A stretch of 12,724 bases of DNA from Aurantimonadaceae bacterium (GCA_003232595.1 QIIJ01000112.1:1-12724), one strand, 5' to 3'. Numbered from the stretch's first letter, positions 1 to 6,943 are shown. Made by a program: numbers and translations. Notes: a model not told the origin generated them from the sequence alone.

Positions 1-82
1 CCATGACCAGATTGGAGGCATTGCGGTGATAGGTAAACAGGCCGATTAGGCCGCCTGCCGTCGGAATTTGCCGCCGGCTCAT
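1..82 (-). CDS. RND efflux pump inner-membrane subunit, N-terminal fragment
   Basis: Only the first 27 codons are inside the window; the gene runs off the left edge. The visible peptide starts MSRRQIPTAG and continues GLIGLFTYHRNASNLVM. A short basic cytoplasmic N-terminus followed by G-L-I-x-x-F-x-x-x-x-x-A/S-N-L-x-M is how AcrB/HAE1-type RND permeases begin, just before their first transmembrane helix. The ATG shares four bases (ATGA) with the stop of the upstream adaptor gene, so the two are translationally coupled, as usual for adaptor-pump pairs. These permeases use the proton gradient to extrude drugs, detergents or lipids. The substrate cannot be told from this fragment. The identification rests on the short motif plus the adaptor neighbour. 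Confidence 0.75.
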   Translation of the reverse strand, partial: MSRRQIPTAGGLIGLFTYHRNASNLVM

Positions 83-1509
83 TTTGTAATGGCTTTGGTG
101 TTGTCAGCAGGCCCGGCACTGGAGACTTCCACCGCGCCACCGGGTTCATTGGTTTCAATGTCCGAACGGGCTTCTTCTTGAACATTCAAACCCTCTCCAA
201 CTTCGGCAATACGAGTTGCCAGCACTTTTTCACCCTGTCGCAATCCGTCTGATACCAGCACATACTCTCCGTCATAGGCGGCGATGGTAATAGCCCGCTT
301 GTGCAGTTTTCCTTCCTGCATCACATAAACATGTTCACCGTTATAGACCGCCTGTTCCGGCAATTTTACTGTGTTTGTGAAAACCCGGTCAGGAACGATG
401 ATCTCAACAAAGGCACCGGGGCGCAGTTCATTCAGTTTGTCCGATGGCGCCAAAGTTGCAAACACTTCAACCCCGCCGCGGCTTGAATTAATCTCTGCAC
501 CAAGGCGTTCGATTGTTGCTGAATACCGGATTTCCCGCCCGCCTGTGCTCCAGATAACTGTGACATCGCGATCGACCAGTCCGTTTTGATCGTTTTGCAA
601 TCGACCGAATTGCGAATTTGTCAGCGTAAATCTGGCGTCCAGCTTGCCGGGTTCATAAAGTGAAACCACCACATCATTGGCACTGACCAGTTTGCCCACA
701 TCGACTGCGCTTGAGCGCACGATACCCGAAAATGGTGCTTTGAGAGTGGTGTTTTCAAGGTTTCGTTCGGCCTGGGCAAGCCGCCATTTAAGCCGATCAA
801 TGGCTGCCGCTTGCTGCTCAAGGCGCGCCTCCTCAATCTTCAACATATTGTTGGAAAGATTAAGTGATTGCTGGCGCTGGCTGACGATCAGGGTGCGTGC
901 CTCGACCTGTTGCTGGGTCATTGTGCCGTTTTCACGCAAGGATTTGGCCCGTGCAAGATCGCGTTCAGCGATTGCCAACTGATCCTCGGCACTGGCAAGT
1001 TTCGATTTTTCAGAAACAATTCTTGCATCGTTCTCGGCAAGCCGGGCGATAGTTTCTGTCAAATTTGCACGCGCTTCCCGCACTGCGCCATCATAGGAAA
1101 ACCGGTCTATTTCAACCAGCGCATCGCCTTGGCCAACCAGTGCACCTGCACGCAGTTTCTGGTTTACCGAAACGACTTCGCCGGAGACAAGCGAGCGCAG
1201 ATCAACATTTCGAGCCGCAACAATTTGGCCATATGAGACAAATTTGGGTTGGTGATCGGCCAGCTCTGCGGTTGCTGTCTTAATAGTATAAACGGTCTTG
1301 AATGCATGCCTTGCTTTTGTCGGTGGCTTTGAATTTTTCAGTGCGAGCATTGCATAGACAGAGCCGCCGAGTATCGCAACCATCAGAACAACCTGAAGCA
1401 GGCCTTTTGACAGGATCAAAAGGAGCGGGCTCTTTCGAGCGGTTCCAACATCCGCTGCCGGTGGTTGCGAGACGAATGCCCCGTCAGGGTCTTTGGTCTT
1501 GTCAAGCAT
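79..1509 (-). CDS. RND efflux periplasmic adaptor subunit (membrane fusion protein, HlyD/AcrA family)
   Basis: This is the periplasmic adaptor that links an inner-membrane RND pump to an outer-membrane channel. Numbered from the chosen ATG (476 aa), it has a cytoplasmic tail, one hydrophobic anchor at about 36-57, and a first lipoyl half-motif around 101-137 (RSLVSGEVVSVN, then GQGDALVEID). A long Ala/Glu/Arg/Gln-rich coiled-coil hairpin follows at about 142-251, then the second lipoyl half (LKAPFSGIVRSSAVDVGKLV) at about 257-276, and beta-barrel and membrane-proximal domains. There is no lipobox, so it is anchored by a helix and not by lipid. The frame also opens at a TTG at 1527, which would add six residues. 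I prefer the ATG at 1509 because GGAA lies six bases upstream. The stop overlaps the pump start as ATGA. The substrate is unknown. Confidence 0.9.
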   Translation of the reverse strand: MLDKTKDPDGAFVSQPPAADVGTARKSPLLLILSKGLLQVVLMVAILGGSVYAMLALKNSKPPTKARHAFKTVYTIKTATAELADHQPKFVSYGQIVAARNVDLRSLVSGEVVSVNQKLRAGALVGQGDALVEIDRFSYDGAVREARANLTETIARLAENDARIVSEKSKLASAEDQLAIAERDLARAKSLRENGTMTQQQVEARTLIVSQRQQSLNLSNNMLKIEEARLEQQAAAIDRLKWRLAQAERNLENTTLKAPFSGIVRSSAVDVGKLVSANDVVVSLYEPGKLDARFTLTNSQFGRLQNDQNGLVDRDVTVIWSTGGREIRYSATIERLGAEINSSRGGVEVFATLAPSDKLNELRPGAFVEIIVPDRVFTNTVKLPEQAVYNGEHVYVMQEGKLHKRAITIAAYDGEYVLVSDGLRQGEKVLATRIAEVGEGLNVQEEARSDIETNEPGGAVEVSSAGPADNTKAITK

Positions 1510-1529
1510 CAAATGTTCCGGGCACAATC

Positions 1530-1579
1530 ATTCTAGAATACTTCTGATTTTGCTGGTCGGGCAAGTTAAAGATCAGCAA
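1530..1579 (-). promoter_or_regulatory. Possible promoter/operator of the RND efflux operon
   Basis: On the minus strand TTGCCC (1564-1559) and TATTCT (1540-1535) are spaced by 18 bases, a moderate match to -35/-10 boxes. Inverted arms TTGCTG (1550-1555) and CAGCAA (1574-1579) flank the -35, and a perfect 10-bp palindrome, ATTCTAGAAT (1530-1539), covers the -10. Efflux operons are commonly controlled by TetR- or MarR-type repressors binding such palindromes, but no regulator gene lies next to this one in the window. The alternative is read-through from hslO, since no clear terminator separates them. Confidence 0.35.
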
Positions 1580-1607
1580 TGTGGTGAATTTGCGAAGGCG
1601 AGAAGTG

Positions 1608-2636
1608 TCAGCTTTCATTGTCTTTTTGCAAAATCCTGCCGGATAACACATCATCGGGATCAAATTCATAGCTGCTGCTGCAGAATTCACAATCAACGAT
1701 TATTTTACCGTCAATTGTACTTTCGGCAATTTCCTCGTCGTCGAAACTTACCAGAACTTTGTGGATTGTATCTGCAGAACATGAACAATTGTCCAACAAT
1801 CGGGTTGCTGGCCAGGTCCGTACTCCCTGTTCGTGAAAAAGCCGATACAACAGTCTTTCAGGCGACACATCCATATCAGTCAATTCAACATCTGAGATGG
1901 TGGCCATCAGGTTCCGGGTTTCCTGCCAGGCATCATCTTCATTAAATTCAGGCGATTGGTGATGATCAGGCACATCACCCGCCGGCAGGTCGTTCTGGCG
2001 TATTCGATCTTCGGATTCAGGTAAAAACTGCACAAGCACTCCACCGGCCCGCCAGCCATGGACAGGCGCACCTTCATCCGATCGGGTCAGTGTTTGTGCC
2101 ACCGCCATGCGAACCTCCGTCGGGATTTGCTCCGATTGACGAAAATATTGTCGCGCCACGTCTTCAAGGCTGGAGTTTTCCAGTTTGACAATGCCCTGAT
2201 AGCGATGGGCGCCGTGATCGATGGTCATGGCTAAAACTCCTGTGCCCATCAGCGAGGCCGGGCTGTCCTTGCCGGATTCTGTGGCCAAGATGATCCTGTC
2301 CCGGTCAAATCGGGCATAGGCACGCAGGCTTTGTGGTGTCCTAAACTCCACCACCATTAGAGAAACCGGCCCGTCACTCTGGGTCTGTACGATCAGCTTA
2401 CCGTCAAGTTTAAGCGATGTGCCGAGCAGAACAGTCAGCGTGATAACTTCAGCAAGCAACCGGGAGACAGTTTCGGGATAGTCATGACGATGCAGAATAT
2501 CGTCAAGCAGCGGTCCAAGTTGAACCGCCCGCCCTCTTATATCCAGCGGCAAAACCTGAAATGGTATGACCGCATCAGACCCCGCATTACCTGCTGGCTC
2601 GGTTGTATCCGCCTCTTTGCGTGTGTCAGCGGGCAT
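1608..2636 (-). CDS. hslO: Hsp33 redox-regulated molecular chaperone HslO
   Basis: This is a cytoplasmic holdase that is inactive when reduced and zinc-bound. It is activated by oxidative unfolding, when its four C-terminal cysteines form disulfides, and then binds unfolding proteins. The 342-residue protein has the Hsp33 core (for example LRAYARFDRD at about 104-113, GTGVLAMTID at 131-140, YQGIVKLENSSLEDV around 146-160). The redox switch is CxC at 284/286 and CEFC at 316/319, a CXC-X29-CXXC layout within the family's normal spacing, so all zinc ligands are present. A charged His/Asp/Glu-rich insert lies at about 208-240. The ATG overlaps the argF stop by one base (TAATG) and has no close Shine-Dalgarno sequence, so translation probably depends on coupling. 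Its place behind argF is a rhizobial gene order; a functional link to arginine synthesis is not evident. Confidence 0.95.
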   Translation of the reverse strand: MPADTRKEADTTEPAGNAGSDAVIPFQVLPLDIRGRAVQLGPLLDDILHRHDYPETVSRLLAEVITLTVLLGTSLKLDGKLIVQTQSDGPVSLMVVEFRTPQSLRAYARFDRDRIILATESGKDSPASLMGTGVLAMTIDHGAHRYQGIVKLENSSLEDVARQYFRQSEQIPTEVRMAVAQTLTRSDEGAPVHGWRAGGVLVQFLPESEDRIRQNDLPAGDVPDHHQSPEFNEDDAWQETRNLMATISDVELTDMDVSPERLLYRLFHEQGVRTWPATRLLDNCSCSADTIHKVLVSFDDEEIAESTIDGKIIVDCEFCSSSYEFDPDDVLSGRILQKDNES

Positions 2637-3550
2637 TACTTTTCGTCAACTCCAAGACACCAGGCGAGAATGCCCTTTTGGGCGTGAAGGCGGTTTTCTG
2701 CCTCGTCAAATACCACCGATTGCGGCCCGTCAATAACTTCAGCGGTAACTTCCTTGCCACGATAGGCTGGAAGATCATGCATAAAAAGTGCATCCGGTTT
2801 GGCTTTGGCCATGAGTTCCCTGTTAACCTGAAACGGCTTGAAGGTGTTTTCGCCGCGTCCCATATCGTCATCGCCCATCGAAACCCATGTATCTGTCACC
2901 ACAAAATCCGCATCGGTCACGGCTTTAGCCGCATCATTGGTGATTTTAATCGATGCACCGGCATTTATAGCCAATGTGACAAATCTTTCTTCTGGCTCCT
3001 TGCCCTCGGGAACCGCCGCGTGGACATCAAATTCGAAAAGAGCGGCCGCCTGCATGAATGTCTGCAACACATTATTACCATCGCCGGTCCATGCGATTTT
3101 TTTGCCTTTAATGGTACCGCGATGCTCCTCAATGGTTATGATATCCGCCATAATCTGGCATGGATGGGTATCATCGGTAAGGCCGTTTATCACTGGCACT
3201 GTGGCATATTCTGCCATTTCCAGCAGTTTTTCATGCCCATCGGTGCGGATCATAATGGCATCGACATAACGTGACAGCACGCGTGCCGTATCGGCGATGC
3301 TTTCACCACGGCCAAGCTGCGAGCCACTTGAATCAAGCGTGATTGTATTGCCGCCAAGCTGGAACATTGCCACTTCGAAAGAGACGCGGGTGCGGGTGGA
3401 TGGCTTGTCAAAAATCATTGCAAGCGTTTTTCCGGCAAGCGGTCCCACAGCAGGGCGTGAAGCCGCCTTCATGCGGCGGCTGTTGGCAACGATGCCTTTC
3501 AGATCATCTGCAGTGAGGTCCGGTAGATCAAGGAAATGTTTTGGAGTCAT
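2636..3550 (-). CDS. argF: Ornithine carbamoyltransferase (with altered HCLP motif)
   Basis: It transfers the carbamoyl group of carbamoyl phosphate to ornithine to give citrulline, in arginine biosynthesis in the cytoplasm. At 304 aa it has normal family length. Visible motifs are the carbamoyl-phosphate loop STRTR (51-55), HPCQ (129-132), GDGNN (157-160 region), and D-x-W-V-S-M-G (220-226). The ornithine-binding loop, normally HCLP, reads HDLP at 258-261, with Asp in place of the Cys that is nearly invariant in OTCases, followed by AYRG where AHRG is usual. The rest of the C-terminus is textbook (EVIDGPQSVVFDEAENRLHA region). The codon for the change is GAT and the frame is intact, so it is not an obvious frameshift artefact. 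GGGG lies five bases before the ATG. The start overlaps the argD stop by one base and the stop overlaps hslO by one base. Confidence 0.94.
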   Translation of the reverse strand: MTPKHFLDLPDLTADDLKGIVANSRRMKAASRPAVGPLAGKTLAMIFDKPSTRTRVSFEVAMFQLGGNTITLDSSGSQLGRGESIADTARVLSRYVDAIMIRTDGHEKLLEMAEYATVPVINGLTDDTHPCQIMADIITIEEHRGTIKGKKIAWTGDGNNVLQTFMQAAALFEFDVHAAVPEGKEPEERFVTLAINAGASIKITNDAAKAVTDADFVVTDTWVSMGDDDMGRGENTFKPFQVNRELMAKAKPDALFMHDLPAYRGKEVTAEVIDGPQSVVFDEAENRLHAQKGILAWCLGVDEK

Positions 3551-4758
3551 TATTTCCCCGCAGACTGGATTTCTGTAAATTGAGCCAGGGCCCGCTGCAT
3601 TTTTTGCTGCGCTTCACGCACGTCATCGATGGTGATTACAAGCGGCGGGAGAAGCCGCAACACATTGTCTCCGGCTGCAACCGTCAACAGGCCCTCATCG
3701 CGAAAAGCGGAAATAACATCGAGATTTGGCACCTTGAGTTTAAGCCCAAGCAACATTCCCTCGCCGCGTATTTCTTCAATCAATTCGGGAAACGTATCAG
3801 CAAGCTCGGCCAGTTGCTGGCGCAGATAAAGCGCGACTTCCTGAACACCTTCAAGAAACCCCTCTTCAAGAACTACGTCCAGTACCGCATTACCTACAGC
3901 CATGGCCAGCGGGTTGCCACCAAATGTGGTTCCGTGAACTCCAGGTGCCATTGCGTCCGCTGCACTTTCCGTGGCCAGGCAGGCCCCAAGCGGAAAGCCG
4001 CCGCCTATGCCCTTGGCGATAGCCATCAGATCAGGTGCAGCTCCCGACCACTCATAGGCAAACAGCTTGCCGGTACGTCCGATGCCGGTTTGAATCTCGT
4101 CAAAGATCAGCAACAGGTCATTGTCATCGCAAATCTGGCGCAGGAACCGCAGAAAAGCACCGTCGGGTTGGCGGATACCACCTTCGCCCTGCACCGGCTC
4201 AATCAGAATTGCTGCGGTCGTATCTCCAATAGCTTTATTGACCGCTTCCTCATCACCAAACGGCAATTGTATAAACCCCTCGGTTTTGGGGCCAAAGCCT
4301 TCGAGATACTTTTCCTGGCCGCCTGCGGCAATTGTCGCAAGTGTGCGGCCATGAAAGGCTCCTTCAAAGGTGAGGATGTCAATTTTCTGCGGATTACCGG
4401 CGGCAAAATGATAGCGCCGCGCGGTTTTAAAGCAGCACTCCATCGCTTCGGCACCGGAATTAGTAAAGAAGATCCGGTCCGCAAAGGATACCTCACAAAG
4501 CCTTTTTGCCAGCCGTTCTTGTCCCGGAATTTGAAAAAGATTTGACACATGCCAAAGCTTGGAAGCCTGCTCGCTCAAGGCTGCAACCAGATGTGGATGA
4601 GCATGGCCAAGGGCATTGACAGCAACTCCGGCGGAATAATCAAGATAGATTTTACCATCTTCGCCATAAAGTCGCACACCTTCGCCTCGCTCAAATGCCA
4701 GCGGGGCCGGTGTCAGGGTTTTGAATATTGACGATCTTGAATGTGATGTACTGGCCAT
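3550..4758 (-). CDS. argD: Acetylornithine aminotransferase (class III PLP enzyme)
   Basis: This PLP-dependent enzyme interconverts N-acetylglutamate semialdehyde plus glutamate with N-acetylornithine plus 2-oxoglutarate, the step feeding ornithine to ArgF. Many ArgD proteins also serve in lysine synthesis (succinyl-diaminopimelate step). The 402-residue sequence shows the class III fold: YLDYSAGVAVNALGH at 38-52, the phosphate loop NSGAEA (100-105), FHGRTL (135-140), the PLP-binding FDE (219-221) and the Schiff-base lysine in AIAKGIGGGFPLG, K249. The ATG at 4758 has GGAA six bases upstream and gives the usual N-terminus. It is first gene of the argD-argF-hslO operon, with its own promoter about 125 bp upstream. 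It ends in a TAATG overlap with argF. Related class III transaminases exist, but the argF neighbour supports the biosynthetic ArgD call. Confidence 0.95.
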   Translation of the reverse strand: MASTSHSRSSIFKTLTPAPLAFERGEGVRLYGEDGKIYLDYSAGVAVNALGHAHPHLVAALSEQASKLWHVSNLFQIPGQERLAKRLCEVSFADRIFFTNSGAEAMECCFKTARRYHFAAGNPQKIDILTFEGAFHGRTLATIAAGGQEKYLEGFGPKTEGFIQLPFGDEEAVNKAIGDTTAAILIEPVQGEGGIRQPDGAFLRFLRQICDDNDLLLIFDEIQTGIGRTGKLFAYEWSGAAPDLMAIAKGIGGGFPLGACLATESAADAMAPGVHGTTFGGNPLAMAVGNAVLDVVLEEGFLEGVQEVALYLRQQLAELADTFPELIEEIRGEGMLLGLKLKVPNLDVISAFRDEGLLTVAAGDNVLRLLPPLVITIDDVREAQQKMQRALAQFTEIQSAGK

Positions 4759-4796
4759 GATGGTTTCCGTGGCAGGGGATATGGTATCGAAGTTGC

Positions 4797-4844
4797 TCAG
4801 GTGTTGATGGAGGGTTTCATGGTCTGTTTAAATGTCGGCAGACC
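4797..4844 (-). promoter_or_regulatory. argD leader hairpin and 7-codon ORF
   Basis: Within the presumed argD 5' leader, GGTCTG and CAGACC (4844-4839 and 4826-4821 on the minus strand) form a perfect 6-bp stem with a 12-base loop. Right after it is a tiny ORF, M-K-P-S-I-N-T-stop (4820-4797). It has no arginine codons, so it does not look like a classical arginine attenuation peptide, and the hairpin has no T-run. A function is uncertain. Confidence 0.25.
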
Positions 4845-4880
4845 AATTGAAAAGACCGCTTTTAAGGGCGGCATTGTTAT

Positions 4881-4922
4881 ATAGTAAAGCAGGCATGTCA
4901 TGTGTCAATCATGATATTTGAC
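4881..4922 (-). promoter_or_regulatory. Probable argD operon promoter within an inverted repeat
   Basis: On the minus strand a consensus TTGACA (4908-4903) is followed after 16 bases by TACTAT (4886-4881), a good sigma70-type promoter oriented toward argD. The -35 is one arm of an inverted repeat, GTCAA (4904-4908) and TTGAC (4918-4922), enclosing a TCATGA palindrome. A perfect 10-bp palindrome, ACTGATCAGT, overlaps it at 4921-4930. Such symmetry around a -35 could be an operator. I do not recognise it as an ArgR box or assign a regulator. Confidence 0.5.
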
Positions 4923-5043
4923 TGATCAGTGGCCGGAATTATCCCGGTTTTGGGAAATGAAATTCCGCCAGGTTTTTAAAAGTGTAAAAAAACTGTGAAG
5001 AAAATGCTCGTTTTTTGCCGATTTAGACCGCTTTGAGCAATCC

Positions 5044-5222
5044 GATTCCAGTAGTTGGGGACAAAGTGAAAAAATGATTCGTTCCGCATGCAGGACTCTT
5101 GTCACACAATCGCAGCCTAAGTAACCTGGCTTCACCAAGATAGAAATTGCGGCAATCCTGGCTTTCTCAATAGAGATGCGGTGTCAGGCTCTGGACTTGT
5201 TCAGAGCGTGGAGGCTGGATTC
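5044..5222. promoter_or_regulatory. Cluster of four GANTC (CcrM methylation) sites upstream of gcrA
   Basis: GANTC occurs at 5044-5048 (GATTC), 5076-5080 (GATTC), 5094-5098 (GACTC) and 5218-5222 (GATTC). In alphaproteobacteria CcrM methylates the adenine of GANTC, and GcrA acts with sigma70 at promoters carrying methylated sites. By simple base frequency fewer than one site is expected in 180 bp. The sites may make gcrA transcription respond to its methylation state, that is, to passage of the replication fork. This is inference from the sites alone. Confidence 0.5.
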
Positions 5223-5246
5223 GGTCGCAAAAGTTGCCAGATAAAC

Positions 5247-5252
5247 GAGGGG
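5247..5252 (+). promoter_or_regulatory. gcrA ribosome-binding site
   Basis: GAGGGG sits six bases before the ATG at 5259. It decides between this start, which gives the conserved MSWTEERV N-terminus, and an in-frame upstream opening at 5181, which has no comparable site. Confidence 0.7.
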
Positions 5253-5258
5253 TCACCA

Positions 5259-5759
5259 ATGTCCTGGACTGAAGAACGCGTAGCACGACTATCGAAATTG
5301 TGGGCTGACGGATTAAGTGCCAGTCAGGTTGCAGCTGAACTGGGCGGTGTTACCCGCAATGCGGTAATCGGCAAAGTGCACCGTCTCGGCCTTTCCGGGC
5401 GGGTAAAACCCGCAGCGTCATCAACTTCCAGAACCAAGCGCCGTACACAATCATCTGCAAGATACAAAGCCCGTTCAGGCCGTTCAACAGCAAGAACCAG
5501 CGGTGCCAATGCCCTCAAACTGGATGTCGATGCAGAAATCCGGTACAGGCCGAAACCCATCGAAGATGTGGTTATCCCGATTTCCAAAAAACTGGAATTG
5601 ATGAATTTGACAGAAGACACCTGCAAATGGCCCACCGGCGACCCGCAGCGGCCAGGGTTCAGTTTTTGCGGTCACAAGTCAAAAGAAACGACGCCCTATT
5701 GTGAATACCACTCCAAACTGGCATTCCAGCCCGCATCCGAGCGCCGCCGCCGCCGCTGA
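5259..5759 (+). CDS. gcrA: GcrA cell cycle regulator
   Basis: GcrA is an alphaproteobacterial transcription cofactor that binds sigma70-RNA polymerase and stimulates promoters containing CcrM-methylated GANTC, driving S-phase genes (established in Caulobacter). The 166-residue protein starts with the diagnostic MSWTEERVARLSKLWADG. It continues into a helix-turn-helix (GLSASQVAAEL...TRNAVIGKVHRLGLSGR, about 18-48), then a basic, Ser/Arg-rich linker (49-88). The C-terminal sigma-interaction part is LTEDTCKWPTGDP...FCGHKS...YCEYHS at about 117-152. C122, C137, C148 and H151 are spaced like possible metal ligands, but that is only suggestive. It ends in five arginines encoded by a (CGC)5 run. The start is fixed by GAGGGG at 5247-5252. 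It is divergent from argD, with GANTC sites upstream. Confidence 0.96.
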   Translation: MSWTEERVARLSKLWADGLSASQVAAELGGVTRNAVIGKVHRLGLSGRVKPAASSTSRTKRRTQSSARYKARSGRSTARTSGANALKLDVDAEIRYRPKPIEDVVIPISKKLELMNLTEDTCKWPTGDPQRPGFSFCGHKSKETTPYCEYHSKLAFQPASERRRRR

Positions 5760-5798
5760 TTGCTGTTAGCCTCGCCGATCAAATAACCTTCTGGTTGC

Positions 5799-5843
5799 AA
5801 AAATTGCTGACCTCCGTCAAGATGGGCAAAGCGTGCAATTTTT
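5799..5843 (+). repeat. 9-bp inverted repeat ahead of the unknown membrane-protein gene
   Basis: AAAAATTGC (5799-5807) and GCAATTTTT (5835-5843) are perfectly complementary across a 27-base loop. The second arm abuts the presumed ribosome-binding sequence GGGGAA (5845-5850). It could be a weak A/T-rich terminator for gcrA, an operator, or a structure affecting initiation. The stem has only two G-C pairs, so it would be weak as RNA. Confidence 0.3.
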
Positions 5844-5854
5844 TGGGGAACTAA

Positions 5855-6841
5855 GTGGCGGGTTTTGAAGATGTAATTGAGCGAGCATTGGCGAAACACG
5901 AAAATGCCACGCCTGAATTGCGCTTGCAGGTTTATGCCTCGGCAAGATCGGCACTTGTCGGCATGTTAAGCAAATCAGAAAACCTGAGCAATGAGCATAT
6001 TGAAGCTCAGCAACAGAGGCTGGAAACAGCAATCATTAATATTGAGTCACGCTATGAAATATTATCGTCCCCAGCCGAAGTGTCACCTGAATTAAATGTC
6101 GATGATCAGTTCCACGAAGAAATTCCGGTAATTGAACCTGATCAACGGTTTGATGACTATCCCGCAACCGCACAACAACCAATTGATCCTGAATTGCTGG
6201 AACCGGCATCATCGCGCCGCCATCCCTTTGCAATAATTTTGCTTGTTACAATAATACTTGCTGCAATCGGTGCCGGTGTCTGGTGGGTCTATGACCGGCA
6301 ATTGTTCATGCCTGTCGCGATGCGTGACAACAGCGTACCCAACCCGCCCCGCGTACTGGTCTCTGAAAATTCGCCCGATGATGCGGCAGTCGCTGCAATC
6401 GATGTGTTTAAGCCGGACGATCCCACCGGGTTGGTTGCCGGTGCAACAATCACTGCTACGCTGGACAACGATGCTGCCGGCGACTTTGTCCGACTGGCCG
6501 GAACAGCTGGTAATCCGGAAGGTTTTGCCGAGATCATTGTTGACCCAGGCGTCATGGAAACCATGGCCGGGAAAAAAGCATCCTTCAACCTGAAAGTTAA
6601 ATCTGGCGATGGAGAGGGTCATCAGTTTGTGATAACCTGCCAGTTTCGCGAGCTTGGCGACTGCGGGCGAAAACGCTTTACCGCAAGCCTCCATTCCGAA
6701 TCCTTTGTGTTTGAAACTACGCTGAAAGAAGGAGTGGCGTCAGGCGACGAAAAAAGCGGATCTATGAGGATAGTCATCGACAATTCGGGCACCGGCAAGG
6801 CGCTGGATATTTATTCAGTCCAGATGACGATTCTCCCGTAG
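5855..6841 (+). CDS. Uncharacterised single-pass membrane protein
   Basis: I do not recognise a named family. The 328-residue product has an N-terminal predicted helical segment (about 1-72, ending ETAIINIESRYEIL), an acidic Pro/Asp/Glu-rich linker (73-118), and an S-R-R-H stop before one transmembrane helix at about 124-147 (PFAIILLVTIILAAIGAGVWWV). A C-terminal region of about 180 residues follows, with alternating hydrophobic strands suggesting a beta-sandwich. The basic residues before the helix imply N-inside, C-outside, so the C-domain should be periplasmic. C262 and C270 in that domain could form a disulfide. The start is GTG with GGGGAA four bases upstream; a nearby ATG at 5869 is out of frame. 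It lies 95 bp after gcrA on the same strand. Codon use resembles its neighbours. The ORF is surely coding, but its role is unknown. Confidence 0.85.
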   Translation: MAGFEDVIERALAKHENATPELRLQVYASARSALVGMLSKSENLSNEHIEAQQQRLETAIINIESRYEILSSPAEVSPELNVDDQFHEEIPVIEPDQRFDDYPATAQQPIDPELLEPASSRRHPFAIILLVTIILAAIGAGVWWVYDRQLFMPVAMRDNSVPNPPRVLVSENSPDDAAVAAIDVFKPDDPTGLVAGATITATLDNDAAGDFVRLAGTAGNPEGFAEIIVDPGVMETMAGKKASFNLKVKSGDGEGHQFVITCQFRELGDCGRKRFTASLHSESFVFETTLKEGVASGDEKSGSMRIVIDNSGTGKALDIYSVQMTILP

Positions 6842-6914
6842 GCTTCAAGTTTTCGAAATTGGGCTGGCGCGAAAGCCGGATTGCGGAACAGCAGCAATGA
6901 CCAATGAATTTGTC

Positions 6915-6943
6915 TTGCATTTATTGAACATGCGTACTATAGA
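6915..6943 (+). promoter_or_regulatory. Probable promoter of the rimP-nusA-ylxR-infB operon
   Basis: TTGCAT (6915-6920) and TATAGA (6938-6943) are separated by exactly 17 bases. Transcription would start near 6950, giving a leader of roughly 155 bases before rimP. The -35 keeps only the TTG of the consensus, which is common in alphaproteobacteria. Confidence 0.45.

Larger units (their letters stand above)
4759..5258. other. Divergent argD-gcrA intergenic region, 500 bp
   Basis: This region has no convincing gene. The argD half holds the promoter, its inverted repeat and a short structured leader. The middle (about 4935-5035) is A/T-rich with runs of T and A. The gcrA half holds four GANTC sites. 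I could not place a convincing -35/-10 pair for gcrA; TTGTCA (5099-5104) and TTGCGG (5147-5152) are possible -35 elements but have only weak -10 partners. I saw no full DnaA box (TTATNCACA) and no full CtrA site (TTAA-N7-TTAA). Confidence 0.7.

Noticed and set aside
3541..4545. Plus-strand 334-codon open frame opposite argD
   Set aside because: argD is clearly coding on the other strand. The antisense product is Cys/His/Arg-rich with no recognisable motif and has no ribosome-binding site.
4926..5138. 70-codon minus-strand open frame in the argD-gcrA intergenic region
   Set aside because: No recognisable motif, no clear ribosome-binding site, and it lies in A/T-rich regulatory sequence.
5181..5258. 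Upstream in-frame extension of gcrA by 26 residues
   Set aside because: The extra peptide resembles no GcrA N-terminus, lacks a good ribosome-binding site, and would cover the GAGGGG site that fits the ATG at 5259.
5742..5756. (CGC)5 triplet run at the end of gcrA
   Set aside because: It is a short run encoding five arginines in a normally basic tail; too short to call a meaningful repeat.
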